From Rhodococcus coprophilus NBRC 100603 (GTDB taxonomy: Bacteria; Actinomycetota; Actinomycetes; Mycobacteriales; Mycobacteriaceae), in NCBI RefSeq assembly GCF_001895045.1, contig NZ_BDAM01000012.1, forward strand, positions 62,001 through 126,000: DNA of 64,000 nucleotides, written 5' to 3'. A model generated the notes under the pieces. That model was given only the letters and a program-made list of their open reading frames with translations. It made no database searches and had not been told where the DNA came from. Every line of letters begins with the position of its first letter. Position 1 is the first letter of the stretch. Of the stretch, positions 46,390-54,960 are shown one piece after another. Position numbers and translations under genes: made by a program.

Positions 46390-48600
46390 CTACTTCTCGT
46401 CGAGCCTTTTCGCTCCCAGAACATCCTCGAGCAGCTCGATCGCGACTTCTTCGGGGTCGCGCCGATCAGAGGGATCGCCCGGAGTGGCGGCGTCGGCGAA
46501 CATCTGCTCGACATCCTCGGGTGTCACCGCCGACGGGTCGGGGGGCGCGAGCGGCACGTAGCCGGGCTCGGGTCCCGGGTCGTCGGGCAGGTCGGGTGCC
46601 TCGGGTGGCGGAATGTCGTCGTCGGCACGCGGCACCGGGGGGCCCGCCGGAGTCCCCGACGGACCGGCGGCAACCGGCGGCGCGGGAGGCGGTGTCTGCT
46701 TGGCCTGGCTCGGACGGGAGAACCGTGGTTGCCCGGACTGCCTCGACGGCGCTTGCGCGGGCGCGGCTTTCACGGGAACGGCCGGAGCGGACCCGTGCAG
46801 ACACGTGACTTCGAACGTCCCGCCGAACACGTCGCCGAGGGCGGCGGCGATCACGGTCGCGTTGCGGGGTTCGGCCAACCGCTTGACCAGCGGCGCGGAG
46901 TCGTGGACCAGAACGACGCGGTTGCCGTCGACTTCGCGCACGGTGGCGCCGGACAGCATGACCTCGACGGTGCGGCTGCGGTCTCGTACTTTCGCCCTGA
47001 CCTCGGACCACACCGCACGAATCGCGGCGGCGTCCGGCCCCGCAGCCACGGGTGCGGGGACTTCGGCGGCCTGCGGCGCAACTTCTTGTGCGGCAACCGG
47101 CTCCGGCTCGGGGGTGCGTTGCGGCGCCGGAACGGATCCGGGGACCCGTGGGGCAGGCGGCTCTTCGTGTTCGGGCCGTTCGGCGTCAGGGTTCGGGGCG
47201 GGGGTCGCCGTGGGTGCCGGATTCCGGTCCGGTGCCGGGGGCACGGCCGGGACGGGCGCAGGCGAGGCGGTCGGGGCGGCAGGGGCCGCGGTGTCGGGTT
47301 GCGGAGCCGGCGCCGCCTGGCGCTGGGACGGCCGCTGGAACCGCGTCGCGGCGTCGTCCGGCGCACCCACGGCCTGCGGTGGCGCTCCGGCATCTTCCGG
47401 TACATCAGCGGCGATCGTGCGGGCGGGAGGTGCCGCGGGACGCGCCGCGACGATGCCCTGCTCGAGTCGTTCGAGTCGTTGCAGGACAGCCGAATCGGTA
47501 TCGGAGGCCGCGGGAAGCAGCATGCGGGCGCACATCACCTCGAGCAGCAGACGAGGCGCGGTGGCACCGCGCATCTCCCCCAGCCCGGCGTGGACGATCT
47601 CGGCGTAGCGGGTGAGGGTCGCCGGGCCGATGCGCGACGCCTCGTCGCGCATCCGCTCGAGAACATCGCCGGGAACGTCGATCAGGCCGCGCTCGGGAGC
47701 GTCGGGGACGGTGCGCATGAGGATGAGATCGCGGAATCGTTCGAGAAGATCGGCCGCGAACCGTCGCGGATCGTGGCCGGCGTCCATGATTTTCTCGACG
47801 GTGCCGAACAGCGCGGCACCGTCCGCTGCGGCAAGCGCGTCGACCGCCTCGTCGATGAGGGCGACGTCGGTGACCCCGAGAAGCGCCAGGGCTCGCTCGT
47901 AGGTGACGCCCTCGGGACCGGCGCCGGCCAGCAACTGGTCCATCACCGACAGCGAGTCGCGGGGCGAGCCACCGCCGGCGCGAATCACCAGCGGATAGAC
48001 CGCGTCGGCGACCGGGACGTTCTCGCGGGTGCAGATTTCTTCCAGCAGACCGCGCATGGCGGTCGGGGCGAGCAACCGGAACGGGTAGTGGTGGGTACGC
48101 GACCGGATGGTGGGCAGTACCTTCTCGGGCTCGGTGGTCGCGAACACGAAGATCAGGTGCTCGGGTGGCTCTTCGACGATCTTGAGCAGGGCGTTGAAGC
48201 CCTGCGTGGTGACCATGTGAGCCTCGTCGATGATGAAAATGCGGTACCGGGACTCGGCCGGGGCGTAGAACGCGCGGTCGCGGAGTTCGCGGGTGTCGTC
48301 CACGCCGCCGTGACTCGCGGCGTCGAGTTCGGTGACGTCGAGGTTTCCGCCGCCGCCCGGACCGAGAGCGATGCACGACGAGCACTTTCCACACGGCGTG
48401 GACGTCGGACCTTCGACGCAGTTGAGCGATCGGGCGAGGATGCGCGCGGACGACGTCTTGCCGCAACCGCGAGGACCCGAGAACAGGTAGGCGTGGTTGA
48501 TGCGCCCGGTATCGAGGGCGGTGCTCAGCGGGACGGTGACGTGCTCCTGCCCCACCACCTCGGCGAAGGTCGCGGGTCGATATTTCCGGTACAGGGCCAC
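46390..48600 (-). CDS. dnaX: DNA polymerase III subunits gamma and tau
   Basis: This 736-residue clamp-loader ATPase has the Walker A motif GPRGCGKT at 42-49, the zinc module CVEGPTSTPCGKCSSC, Walker B IFIIDEAHMV and the SRC-type arginine region in TTEPEKVLPTIRSRTHH. A Pro/Ala-rich linker of about 250 residues and a C-terminal tau-type domain follow. GTG start gives MALYRKYRPATFAEVVGQEHV. In M. tuberculosis dnaX (Rv3721c) follows Rv3720 directly; here about 18 kb intervene. Confidence 0.96.
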   Translation of the reverse strand: MALYRKYRPATFAEVVGQEHVTVPLSTALDTGRINHAYLFSGPRGCGKTSSARILARSLNCVEGPTSTPCGKCSSCIALGPGGGGNLDVTELDAASHGGVDDTRELRDRAFYAPAESRYRIFIIDEAHMVTTQGFNALLKIVEEPPEHLIFVFATTEPEKVLPTIRSRTHHYPFRLLAPTAMRGLLEEICTRENVPVADAVYPLVIRAGGGSPRDSLSVMDQLLAGAGPEGVTYERALALLGVTDVALIDEAVDALAAADGAALFGTVEKIMDAGHDPRRFAADLLERFRDLILMRTVPDAPERGLIDVPGDVLERMRDEASRIGPATLTRYAEIVHAGLGEMRGATAPRLLLEVMCARMLLPAASDTDSAVLQRLERLEQGIVAARPAAPPARTIAADVPEDAGAPPQAVGAPDDAATRFQRPSQRQAAPAPQPDTAAPAAPTASPAPVPAVPPAPDRNPAPTATPAPNPDAERPEHEEPPAPRVPGSVPAPQRTPEPEPVAAQEVAPQAAEVPAPVAAGPDAAAIRAVWSEVRAKVRDRSRTVEVMLSGATVREVDGNRVVLVHDSAPLVKRLAEPRNATVIAAALGDVFGGTFEVTCLHGSAPAVPVKAAPAQAPSRQSGQPRFSRPSQAKQTPPPAPPVAAGPSGTPAGPPVPRADDDIPPPEAPDLPDDPGPEPGYVPLAPPDPSAVTPEDVEQMFADAATPGDPSDRRDPEEVAIELLEDVLGAKRLDEK

Positions 48601-48719
48601 GCGCCGAGAGTACCGGCGTGGGCCGACACTCGGGCAGGTCGGTCCGGACGAGGGTGACTTGTTTCCCAGGTCCCGGCGACGGCGGGACGCGGCAGGTGCG
48701 CGACTTCATATCGACGGCG

Positions 48720-48748
48720 TTGACTAACGATATATCGCGTTCTATCTT
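48720..48748 (+). promoter_or_regulatory. SigA-type promoter with palindrome in the spacer, upstream of PadR gene
   Basis: TTGACT (48720-48725) and TATCTT (48743-48748) are 17 bases apart. The spacer contains the 10-bp palindrome CGATATATCG (48728-48737), a likely autoregulatory site for the PadR product. Transcription would begin about 25 bases before the PadR start codon. Confidence 0.7.
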
Positions 48749-48780
48749 GATCGTGTCACAACAACGAAGGAGAACGCACC

Positions 48781-49422
48781 ATGCGTATTCACGGACACCC
48801 CCGCGGCGATCGCCGCAACCCCATCGATTCCCGCGCCTTCCCTGGCGGCCCGTTCGGACCCGACGGCCCACAGCGGGGCGGGCCCCACCACTTCTCCGGA
48901 GGACCTCACGGCCGGCCCCATCGCGGCGGACACCCGCATCGCGGTGGACGACGAGGCCGCGCCCAGCGCGGCGACGTGCGCGCGGCGGTCTTGATGCTGC
49001 TCACCGACGAGCCGATGCACGGATACCAGCTGATGCAGGCGATCGCCGACCGCACCGGCGGCACGTGGCGGCCGAGCCCGGGCGCGATCTACCCGACCAT
49101 CGCGCAACTGGAGGACGAAGGTCTCGTCGCGATCTACAAAGACGGTGGACGCAAGCTCGTCTCCCTGACCGACGAGGGTCGTGCCTACGTCGAGAACCCG
49201 GAGAACGCAGCGGCAGATCCGTTCGAGGGGCACACCCGCGAAACGGAGACACCAGATCTCCGGGCAGCACTCCACGCGCTGCAGGACGCCGCAAGGTCGG
49301 TCGCTACGAGCGGTACCGATGCCGACGTCACCGCAGCACACAAGGTGCTCACCGATGCGAAGAAGGCGCTGTACCGGATTCTCGCCGACGGTGATGCGAG
49401 CGCGTCACCCGAAGATGAGTGA
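48781..49422 (+). CDS. PadR-family regulator with His/Gly-rich leader
   Basis: This is a 213-residue protein. Residues about 64-140 form the PadR winged helix (RAAVLMLLTDEPMHGYQLMQAIADRTGG, SPGAIYPTIAQLEDEGLV, GRKLVSLTDEG), and a short C-terminal helical region follows. The unusual part is the first 62 residues, rich in His, Gly, Pro and Arg (about ten His, in runs such as GGPHHFSGGPHG), which could bind metal. It has its own strong promoter, AAGGAG near the ATG, and faces away from dnaX. Confidence 0.88.
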   Translation: MRIHGHPRGDRRNPIDSRAFPGGPFGPDGPQRGGPHHFSGGPHGRPHRGGHPHRGGRRGRAQRGDVRAAVLMLLTDEPMHGYQLMQAIADRTGGTWRPSPGAIYPTIAQLEDEGLVAIYKDGGRKLVSLTDEGRAYVENPENAAADPFEGHTRETETPDLRAALHALQDAARSVATSGTDADVTAAHKVLTDAKKALYRILADGDASASPEDE

Positions 49423-49440
49423 GCAGGCCGTGGCCCGCGA

Positions 49441-50130
49441 CTAGCTCCCCGCGAACAACCGGATGCGCTGCTCACGGCTGCGCTCGAGGTGTGCGCGCAT
49501 GTGCTCGCGGGCTGCGGTCTCGTCCCGCGCCCGAAGGGCGTCGAGGATCTGCGCGTGCTCTTCGTTGAGCACGTCGGGCTCGCCGTAGTTCGACGGCGGG
49601 CCGGAATCGTAGATTCGCAACTGGGTGGTCAATCGCACCAGCAGAGAAGTGATCGTGGAGTTGTGCGCCGCCTGCCACAGAGCTTCGTGGAACCGGAAAT
49701 TACCGGTCCGCACCGCAGCTTCGCCCGTCGCGCCGCAACAGGAATCGTGAAGCCGCTCCAGCCTGGCCAGATCCAGGTCGGTGTGCCGGATCGCAGCGGC
49801 TCCCGCCGCCTCCGATTCCAGCGCCACGCGCGCGGCATAGATTTCGATCACGTCCTCGGGGGTCCCCGAGCGCACGCGGAAACCGCGATTAGCGCGCTCG
49901 AGCAGCCCGTCGTGGGCGAGCCAGTTCAGCGCCTCCCGGATCGGCGTCCGGGACGCTCCGTAGGTCTCACTGAGCTGAGTCTCGTGCAGTGCCGCTCCGC
50001 GGGGGAACTTGCCGGCGAGGATGTCCGAGCGCAGACGGAGGTATTGCTTGGACGTCTGGTCGTCGCGCCCGGTCGGTGGCTCGACGAGGAGTGAGCTCCC
50101 CAGGTCTGCCGCAGTGTCCTGCTCGGTCAT
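49441..50130 (-). CDS. GntR-family (FCD) regulator of the rhodanese/thiM operon
   Basis: The product is 229 residues with an N-terminal winged helix (YLRLRSDILAGKFPRGAALHETQLSETYGASRTPIREALNWL) and a helical FCD domain with possible metal-binding His residues (FRFHEALWQAAHN, EEHAQIL). It is divergent from the sulfurtransferase gene by 118 bp. A GCGTATACGC palindrome in this gap is the probable operator, so it likely represses the rhodanese-thiM-LLM operon and itself. Confidence 0.88.
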   Translation of the reverse strand: MTEQDTAADLGSSLLVEPPTGRDDQTSKQYLRLRSDILAGKFPRGAALHETQLSETYGASRTPIREALNWLAHDGLLERANRGFRVRSGTPEDVIEIYAARVALESEAAGAAAIRHTDLDLARLERLHDSCCGATGEAAVRTGNFRFHEALWQAAHNSTITSLLVRLTTQLRIYDSGPPSNYGEPDVLNEEHAQILDALRARDETAAREHMRAHLERSREQRIRLFAGS

Positions 50131-50194
50131 GTACGCCCCCGTGTCCTGATCCGGTGTGTCCGCCGATTATGCCACCGCCGACACGCGAATACTT

Positions 50195-50204
50195 GCGTAT
50201 ACGC
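50195..50204. promoter_or_regulatory. Palindrome GCGTATACGC, probable GntR operator
   Basis: A perfect 10-bp palindrome lies 44 bp before the sulfurtransferase start. The following TATCCT (50205-50210) could be a -10 element, so binding would block transcription. An imperfect copy (GCGAATACTTGCG) overlaps on its left. Confidence 0.6.
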
Positions 50205-50248
50205 TATCCTCGTCTCAAAAGCAGCGGAGATCGACGAGAGGATGCACG

Positions 50249-51169
50249 GTGCCCGACCAAGCGCCACGAGCCGAAAAGGTGCTCATCAGCGCCGAGACGC
50301 TGGCACGTGCCCCTCGCGCGTACACGATCCTCGACGCGACCGTGTCCTTCCCCAAGCCGCGTTTCGACGGGGACTACCGTCCCGAATCCGGCTACGCAGC
50401 CTGGCGTGAAACCCATCTTCCAGGTTCGCTGCACGCCGATCTGCTCGGAGAACTGAGCGCCCCCCACCCCACCCTGCACTTCTCCCGTCCGGCCGCCGAC
50501 AGGCTCGCGCAGGCTCTGGCCGCCCTCGGAGTCGCTCCCGACTCGGAGATCGTCGTCTACGACGAAGGCGGGATGACCTGGGCATCGCGCCTGTGGTGGA
50601 TGTTGCGCAATGTGGGGATCACGGCGCGGGTGCTCGACGGCGGTCTCGCACGCTGGACATCGCTCGGCCTGCCCGTGGACACCGGTGACGCCACCGATCG
50701 ACCCACCGCGTCGCCGCGGACCGGCCTGATCGATCTCGGCCTGTGGCGGGACCGTGACGATGTTCTCGCAGTCGTGGCAGGCGAGGCCCCCGGCACCCTG
50801 GTGTGCGCACTCGACCACGAGCAGTTCACCGGCGCAGCCACCACCAGATACTCGCGCCGGGGGCACATCCCCGGGAGCCTGAACCTCCCCGCCAAGAGCC
50901 TGATCGACGGTGGCGTCGTGCGGTCGGCACCGGACGTCGCCGAACTGGCCGACGCGGCCCTCGCCGATGCCTCCCGCCCCCTGATCCTCTACTGCGGCGG
51001 CGGCGTCTCCGCATGCCTTGCCGCTCTCGCACTCGTCCGGGCGGGGCACGACCGTCTCGCGGTCTACGACGGATCGCTCGAGGAGTGGTCGGCAGATCCA
51101 GCACTACCGATGGTCAGCGAAAGGGCCGGCACCGAATCGGCCGGCACAGAAGGGGAGGGCGACGCATGA
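50249..51169 (+). CDS. Two-domain rhodanese-type sulfurtransferase
   Basis: The product is 306 residues with two rhodanese domains. The inactive N-terminal domain shows IVVYDEGGMTWASRLWWMLRNVG, and the C-terminal domain has RYSRRGHIPGSLNLPAKSLI and the active-site loop CGGGVSAC with catalytic Cys249. It would transfer sulfane sulfur, in the thiosulfate or 3-mercaptopyruvate sulfurtransferase class. GTG start with GAGAGGA upstream. It heads an operon with thiM (56-base gap) and an LLM monooxygenase, which links sulfur handling with thiazole metabolism. Confidence 0.88.
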   Translation: MPDQAPRAEKVLISAETLARAPRAYTILDATVSFPKPRFDGDYRPESGYAAWRETHLPGSLHADLLGELSAPHPTLHFSRPAADRLAQALAALGVAPDSEIVVYDEGGMTWASRLWWMLRNVGITARVLDGGLARWTSLGLPVDTGDATDRPTASPRTGLIDLGLWRDRDDVLAVVAGEAPGTLVCALDHEQFTGAATTRYSRRGHIPGSLNLPAKSLIDGGVVRSAPDVAELADAALADASRPLILYCGGGVSACLAALALVRAGHDRLAVYDGSLEEWSADPALPMVSERAGTESAGTEGEGDA

Positions 51170-51225
51170 TGCGATGTCCCCGGTCCTGATCCCGGCTCCG
51201 AATCCCCTCTCCGACAGGATCTTCT

Positions 51226-52080
51226 GTGTCTACTACGACGAACGCCCCCACCGTCGACGATCTGGCCTCCGCCCTCGAAGCGCTTCGCGCTCGGGTTCCG
51301 CTGGTCCAGTCGCTCACCAACATCGTCTCCGCGAACTTCCTCACCAACGTGCTCCTCGCCGCAGGAGCCAGTAACGCGCACATCGACAATGCGCACGAGG
51401 CAGGAGAATTCGCGCGGATCGCCGGCGGTGTCCTGATCAACCTCGGCACGCCCGACGACGGAACTGCCGTGGCATTCACCCGCGCCGCCGAAGCAGCACA
51501 CGAAGCGGGAACCCCTTGGGTTCTCGACCCGGTCGGAGTCGGTGGCCTGTCCTGGCGCACCGGTCTCGCCGCCGATCTGCTGAAGTTCCGGCCCACCGCC
51601 GTCCGCGGCAACGCGTCGGAGATCATCGCGCTGGCCGGACTCGGCGGGGACACCCGCGGGGTCGACAGCGCCGACGAAGCCGCTGCCGCGGTGCCCGCGG
51701 CACTCGCGTTGCTCGAGCACGCGGACGTCGTATCGGCATCGGGCCCGGTCGACTATCTGGTCGGACGGGACCGCGACGGACACCTCACCGGACTCCGCAT
51801 CGCCGGCGGCAGCGCGATGCTCCCCCGCGTCACTTCCACCGGATGCTCGCTCGGAGGGCTCGTCGCGGCATACCTCGCGGTTGCCCCGACGCCGCTGATC
51901 GGCCTCGCTGCCGCTCACGCCCACGTGGCGGTCGCGGCCGAGATCGCCGAGGAGAACTCCACCGGTCCGGGTTCGTTCGCGGTGGCCTACCTCGACGCAC
52001 TGTTCACCGTCGACGCGGCGACGCTGCGCGCCCGCGCCCGCATCGACACACTCGATCTCCCGACTAAGGACGCACACTGA
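51226..52080 (+). CDS. thiM: Hydroxyethylthiazole kinase
   Basis: The 284-residue product is a ribokinase-like thiazole kinase: VPLVQSLTNIVSANFLTNVLLAAGAS, WVLDPVGVGGLSWRT, RGNASEI(I)ALAG, ASGPVDYLVGRD and the phosphate loop STGCSLGGLVAAYLAV with the conserved catalytic Cys. It phosphorylates 4-methyl-5-(2-hydroxyethyl)thiazole for thiamine salvage. GTG start with AGGA upstream. No thiE or thiD is nearby and no TPP riboswitch was seen. Confidence 0.93.
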   Translation: MSTTTNAPTVDDLASALEALRARVPLVQSLTNIVSANFLTNVLLAAGASNAHIDNAHEAGEFARIAGGVLINLGTPDDGTAVAFTRAAEAAHEAGTPWVLDPVGVGGLSWRTGLAADLLKFRPTAVRGNASEIIALAGLGGDTRGVDSADEAAAAVPAALALLEHADVVSASGPVDYLVGRDRDGHLTGLRIAGGSAMLPRVTSTGCSLGGLVAAYLAVAPTPLIGLAAAHAHVAVAAEIAEENSTGPGSFAVAYLDALFTVDAATLRARARIDTLDLPTKDAH

Positions 52081-53189
52081 TGGGCATCAAAACCTTCTGG
52101 TACCTCACCCAGGCGGACGGCGACTACCCCTGGACCCCCGGCGGGTTGTACCCGGTCGACGGGCAGCGACAGATCGAACTGGCCAAGACCATCGACGACG
52201 GCGGCTTCGACGGTGCGCTCGTGGCGACCTGGCCGAACGACCCGTTCATCTCGGCGACGTGGGCTGCCGCGCACACCAAGAAGATGAAGTTCCTCGTGGC
52301 GATCTACGCCAACATGACGCCTGCGCGTCTGCTCGCCGAGAAGGCACTCACGTTCGACGCGTTCAGCGGCGGCCGGTTGATGATCAATTCCGTCAACGGC
52401 CGCGAGAACATCCTCACCAAGTACGACATGAACGTCGAGCACGACCGGCGGTACGAACTCGGAGAACAGTACTGGGACGAGTTCCGCCGCATCTATGCCG
52501 AAGGCACGGAGTCGAACTTCCCCAACACCCCGCTGCGCATCGATCCGCCCGGCGGCGACCACGCGGTACCGCTGTGGGGCACTGGCGATTCCCCGGCGGG
52601 ACTGCAGAACTCCGGAAAGGTTCTCGACGCGTACCTGGTCATGCTGCGCGAAAACGCTTTCGTGCAGGACAAATTCACCGCAGCACGCGAGTCCGCGGCC
52701 GCCGCGGGCCGCGAGTTCACCGACTTCGGTGGACTGTCCGGCGTGATCGTGCGCCGCGATCGCAGCGAAGCGATCGACCGGTTCCGCTCGCTGTTCGAGA
52801 AGACCGGGATCGACCGGATCCGCGAGGTTCTCGACAACGCGGTGCGCCGCCGGACCGGCGGTCAGCAGACCCTGGAAACCTTCACAGCCCGCGACGCGCA
52901 GCGGCAGGGATGGGTCGACTCCATCAACGCCGGCAAGCTGCCCGAGCCCGAGGACCTCTACCTCGGCGACGGCCTGTACGCGGGTATCACGGCGTGGTCG
53001 CCGCTGGACATCTTCGCCACCGGATCGTCGGCTGTGTACTACGTCGGGGAACCGGACGAGATCACCGGTCACGTGCGCACGCTGCGCGACACCACCGGCT
53101 TGACCACGCTCATCCTCGCCGGATGGCCGCTGATCGACGAGGCGAAGAACGTCGCGGAGTTTCTGATCCCACGGTTCCGCGAACTGTGA
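52080..53189 (+). CDS. LLM-class flavin monooxygenase (alkanesulfonate-monooxygenase-like)
   Basis: This 369-residue bacterial-luciferase-fold enzyme resembles SsuD: KTIDDGGFDGALVATW, FLVAIYANMTPARLLAEKALTFDAFSGGRLMINSVNG, VPLWGTGDSPAGLQNSGKVLDAYLVML and a C-terminal VGEPDEITGHVRTLRDTTGLTTLILAGWP. SsuD-type enzymes use FMNH2 to release sulfite from sulfonates. The start shares one base with the thiM stop (TGATG). No flavin reductase is adjacent. The operon could cleave a sulfur-containing heterocycle or sulfonate (inference). Confidence 0.87.
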   Translation: MGIKTFWYLTQADGDYPWTPGGLYPVDGQRQIELAKTIDDGGFDGALVATWPNDPFISATWAAAHTKKMKFLVAIYANMTPARLLAEKALTFDAFSGGRLMINSVNGRENILTKYDMNVEHDRRYELGEQYWDEFRRIYAEGTESNFPNTPLRIDPPGGDHAVPLWGTGDSPAGLQNSGKVLDAYLVMLRENAFVQDKFTAARESAAAAGREFTDFGGLSGVIVRRDRSEAIDRFRSLFEKTGIDRIREVLDNAVRRRTGGQQTLETFTARDAQRQGWVDSINAGKLPEPEDLYLGDGLYAGITAWSPLDIFATGSSAVYYVGEPDEITGHVRTLRDTTGLTTLILAGWPLIDEAKNVAEFLIPRFREL

Positions 53190-53195
53190 TCCCGG

Positions 53196-53230
53196 CGAAG
53201 GCGGCCTAGGTTTCCTTGGCCGCCTTCGCG
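53196..53230. terminator. Bidirectional terminator hairpin
   Basis: A 12-bp perfect stem (GCGAAGGCGGCC / GGCCGCCTTCGC) with an 11-base loop overlaps the 3' end of the split glycosylase gene and follows the LLM gene stop. Confidence 0.8.
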
Positions 53231-53694
53231 GCAGCCTTGGCTGCCTTCTTGAACTCGCGCACCTCGAGAAGCGTCTGCTGGTCGACGACATCCGCGATCG
53301 ATCGTCGCGAGTTCTTGTCGCCGTAGGCGCCCGCGGCCTCTCGCCAGCCCTTCGGCTCCACACCGACCTGCTTGCCGAGCAGCGCAAGGAAGATGCGTGC
53401 CTTCTGATCGCCGTAACCCGGCAATGCCTTCAGTCGTTTGAGCACTTCCTTGCCGTCCGGGTCGCCGGACGTCCAGATCGCTGTGGCGTCACCGTCGTAG
53501 TGCTCCACGAGGTACGCGCACAACGAGTGGATTCGTTCACCCATCGATTTCGGAAACCGGTGCACGGCCGGCGGCTGCGCACACACCGCGACGAAATCGT
53601 CGGGGTTCATTTCGGCGATCTCGTGGACATCGAGTCGGCCGAGCCGATCCGCGATCTTCTTCGGCCCCGCGAAGGCGGTTTCCATGGGGACCTG
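53206..53694 (-). pseudogene. HhH-GPD-type base-excision DNA repair protein, C-terminal fragment
   Basis: This is the 3' part of a gene split by the satellite. It reads QVPMETAFAGPKKIADRLGRL..., with KSMGERIHSLCAYLVEHYDGD, KRLKALPGYGDQKARIFLALLGKQ (the helix-hairpin-helix) and a Lys/Ala-rich end. Homology to intact family members stops exactly at the GACCTG core; sequence upstream of it belongs to the element. Joined to the fragment at 63556-63657 it gives an unbroken 194-codon gene. An internal ATG at 53685 or an element-derived ATG at 53799 could still start a truncated product of about 159-197 residues, but the N-terminal domain would be missing. Confidence 0.88.
53689..53694. other. attL core (GACCTG) with flanking imperfect inverted repeat
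   Basis: The GACCTG core matches attR at 63556-63561. Inside the element it is flanked by ATATGT (53698-53703) and ACATAT (53719-53724) around a GC-rich centre, an inverted repeat of the sort recognised by integrase domains. One mismatch-containing extension (GACCTG-T/C-TGAT) is also shared with attR. Confidence 0.8.
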
Positions 53695-53790
53695 TTGATA
53701 TGTGCCCACGGACTGTGGACATATAACGATCGACCCCCGAGGTGTTAGCGCACCTGCTGGGGGTCTAGGCCACAACGGAGATCCGCCGTC

Positions 53791-54432
53791 ATGAACCATG
53801 GAAGCAGTGTAACCACAGCTACCCGCCCTCGTCCTCGGACGTTGTCACGACACGACCGGGAGTGGATCTACGCCAATTGCTGCGCCCGTCTGGAGGCGCA
53901 CGGAGTCAATCCTCGGCGGGCGAAGACGGTTACCGCCGTCTACGAGTACCTGGAACGGCTCTCTGCTGTCTTCCCTGACAACACCGACGCAGACGATCCG
54001 ATGGTGAACCCTTCGGTCGAGCGGATCGCAGAAGAGACCCGGTCGAGCCTCCGAGGCGTGAAGCACGCCCTTGCTCGTCTGGGAGATCTCGGGCTCGTTC
54101 GTACCGTCCGGCGTACGGGCCGGGCGGCATGGCGTGCGCTCACCAATTCGATTGGCCGGATGCTCGCGAAGCGAGGTGCAAACAACACACGTCGCGAGGT
54201 GCAAACAAGCACCCGCGCAGGTCAGCCCCCCTATATATCTCTTTATGATCAGAAAAATGATCAGCGGGCAGGGTCGGCACCGGCGGAACGTCGCGGATGG
54301 GCGTCGTCTACGCCGACGACCCCGACGCCTCCGAGGTTCGTCCCGACGCCTGCAACCGGTTCGTCACCGGAACTCCGGGCCAAGCTGCGGACGGGCTGGC
54401 GGAACCTCGCGAAGCGAGGGGATCGGTTCTGA
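53791..54432 (+). CDS. Winged-helix (HTH) phage-type protein, possible replication initiator or repressor
   Basis: This 213-residue basic protein is the first gene inside attL. Residues about 68-110 form a helix-turn-helix (VNPSVERIAEETRSSLRGVKHALARLGDLGLVRTVRR), like the DNA-binding domains of phage and plasmid replication initiators or MarR-type proteins. The C-terminal 80 residues are Pro/Thr/Arg-rich and look disordered. GGAGA lies nine bases before the ATG. In the excised circle it would be divergent from the integrase. Whether it initiates replication at the 61.1-kb iterons or controls lysogeny cannot be decided by sequence. Confidence 0.7.
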   Translation: MNHGSSVTTATRPRPRTLSRHDREWIYANCCARLEAHGVNPRRAKTVTAVYEYLERLSAVFPDNTDADDPMVNPSVERIAEETRSSLRGVKHALARLGDLGLVRTVRRTGRAAWRALTNSIGRMLAKRGANNTRREVQTSTRAGQPPYISLYDQKNDQRAGSAPAERRGWASSTPTTPTPPRFVPTPATGSSPELRAKLRTGWRNLAKRGDRF

Positions 54433-54808
54433 GAGCCACGCTGAGGGTCTTACGGGAACTCGGTGGCAGGTGGCGTCACACTGTGCTCGAGGCCATGGTC
54501 GGTGCATCCCGCCACGACACGCCGTACGGGCCCCTGAACGTGCACGTCGGCAAGGTGCGACCTGGGAATATCACACCTGTAACTCACAAGATCCTGGGTT
54601 CTGTGTATCTGTCGGACACAAGGTGTAGTGTCTAGACCGCCAGACAGGACAAGGCCCCCACCCGGGGGTTAGATCCCCGAGTCGGGTGCGCTTGAATGCA
54701 TTTCTCCGATGCCTTTCGAGCGTAACTCAGGCTAGCTTGCTCCTCCATACGGGGGGTGGGTTTCACGGGATCGTTCTTGATTTCTCCGGCGGAATGGGAG
54801 GTGGGGTC
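54433..54808 (+). other. Intergenic region with hairpin leader, no accepted gene
   Basis: An open frame covers 54297-54635, but it begins inside the preceding gene and has no start signal of its own, so it is not called. GTGTATCTGTCGGACAC near 54603-54619 has GTGT/ACAC ends and sits ahead of TAGTGTCTAGA, which may be a -10 region. A stem CACCCG...CGGGTG with an inner GGGG/CCCC lies at 54659-54688. The tract may be the promoter and leader of the two small basic-protein genes, or a structured RNA. Confidence 0.4.
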
Positions 54809-54958
54809 ATGAACCCCATCCGTTCAACTCGCGTGTCCCGCAGCACCAAGACCGTTCGTGTTCCGGTGCGGATCAAGAGTGGTAGTACCACCACGACGAA
54901 GTCTGTGCCTGTGAAGGTCAACACGGTCACCCGCACGACCACGATTCGGGGGCGGTGA
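54809..54958 (+). CDS. Small basic Thr/Arg/Val-rich protein (49 aa)
   Basis: The ATG at 54809 has a strong GGAGG seven bases upstream. The product is 49 residues with repeated Arg/Lys-Thr-Val units (TRVSRSTKTVRVPVRI, KSVPVKVNTVTRTTTIRGR), no hydrophobic segment, predicted pI very high. It is two bases before the next small gene. Its function is unknown; an alternating basic/Thr pattern suggests a beta-hairpin or nucleic-acid binder. Confidence 0.7.
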   Translation: MNPIRSTRVSRSTKTVRVPVRIKSGSTTTTKSVPVKVNTVTRTTTIRGR

Positions 54959-54960
54959 AG

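Noticed and set aside
48601-48780. Possible 4.5S SRP RNA (ffs) near dnaX
   Set aside because: In mycobacteria ffs is close to dnaX, but the conserved GGAAGG-GCAGC tetraloop region of SRP RNA is not present here.
50131-50248. TPP riboswitch before the thiM operon
   Set aside because: No CUGAGA or CUGAUCUGGAUAAUGC-like core elements; the gap is explained by a GntR operator.
54297-54635. 112-codon plus-strand open frame after the winged-helix gene
   Set aside because: It begins inside the preceding gene in another frame without a start signal; the segment after 54433 has weak coding character.
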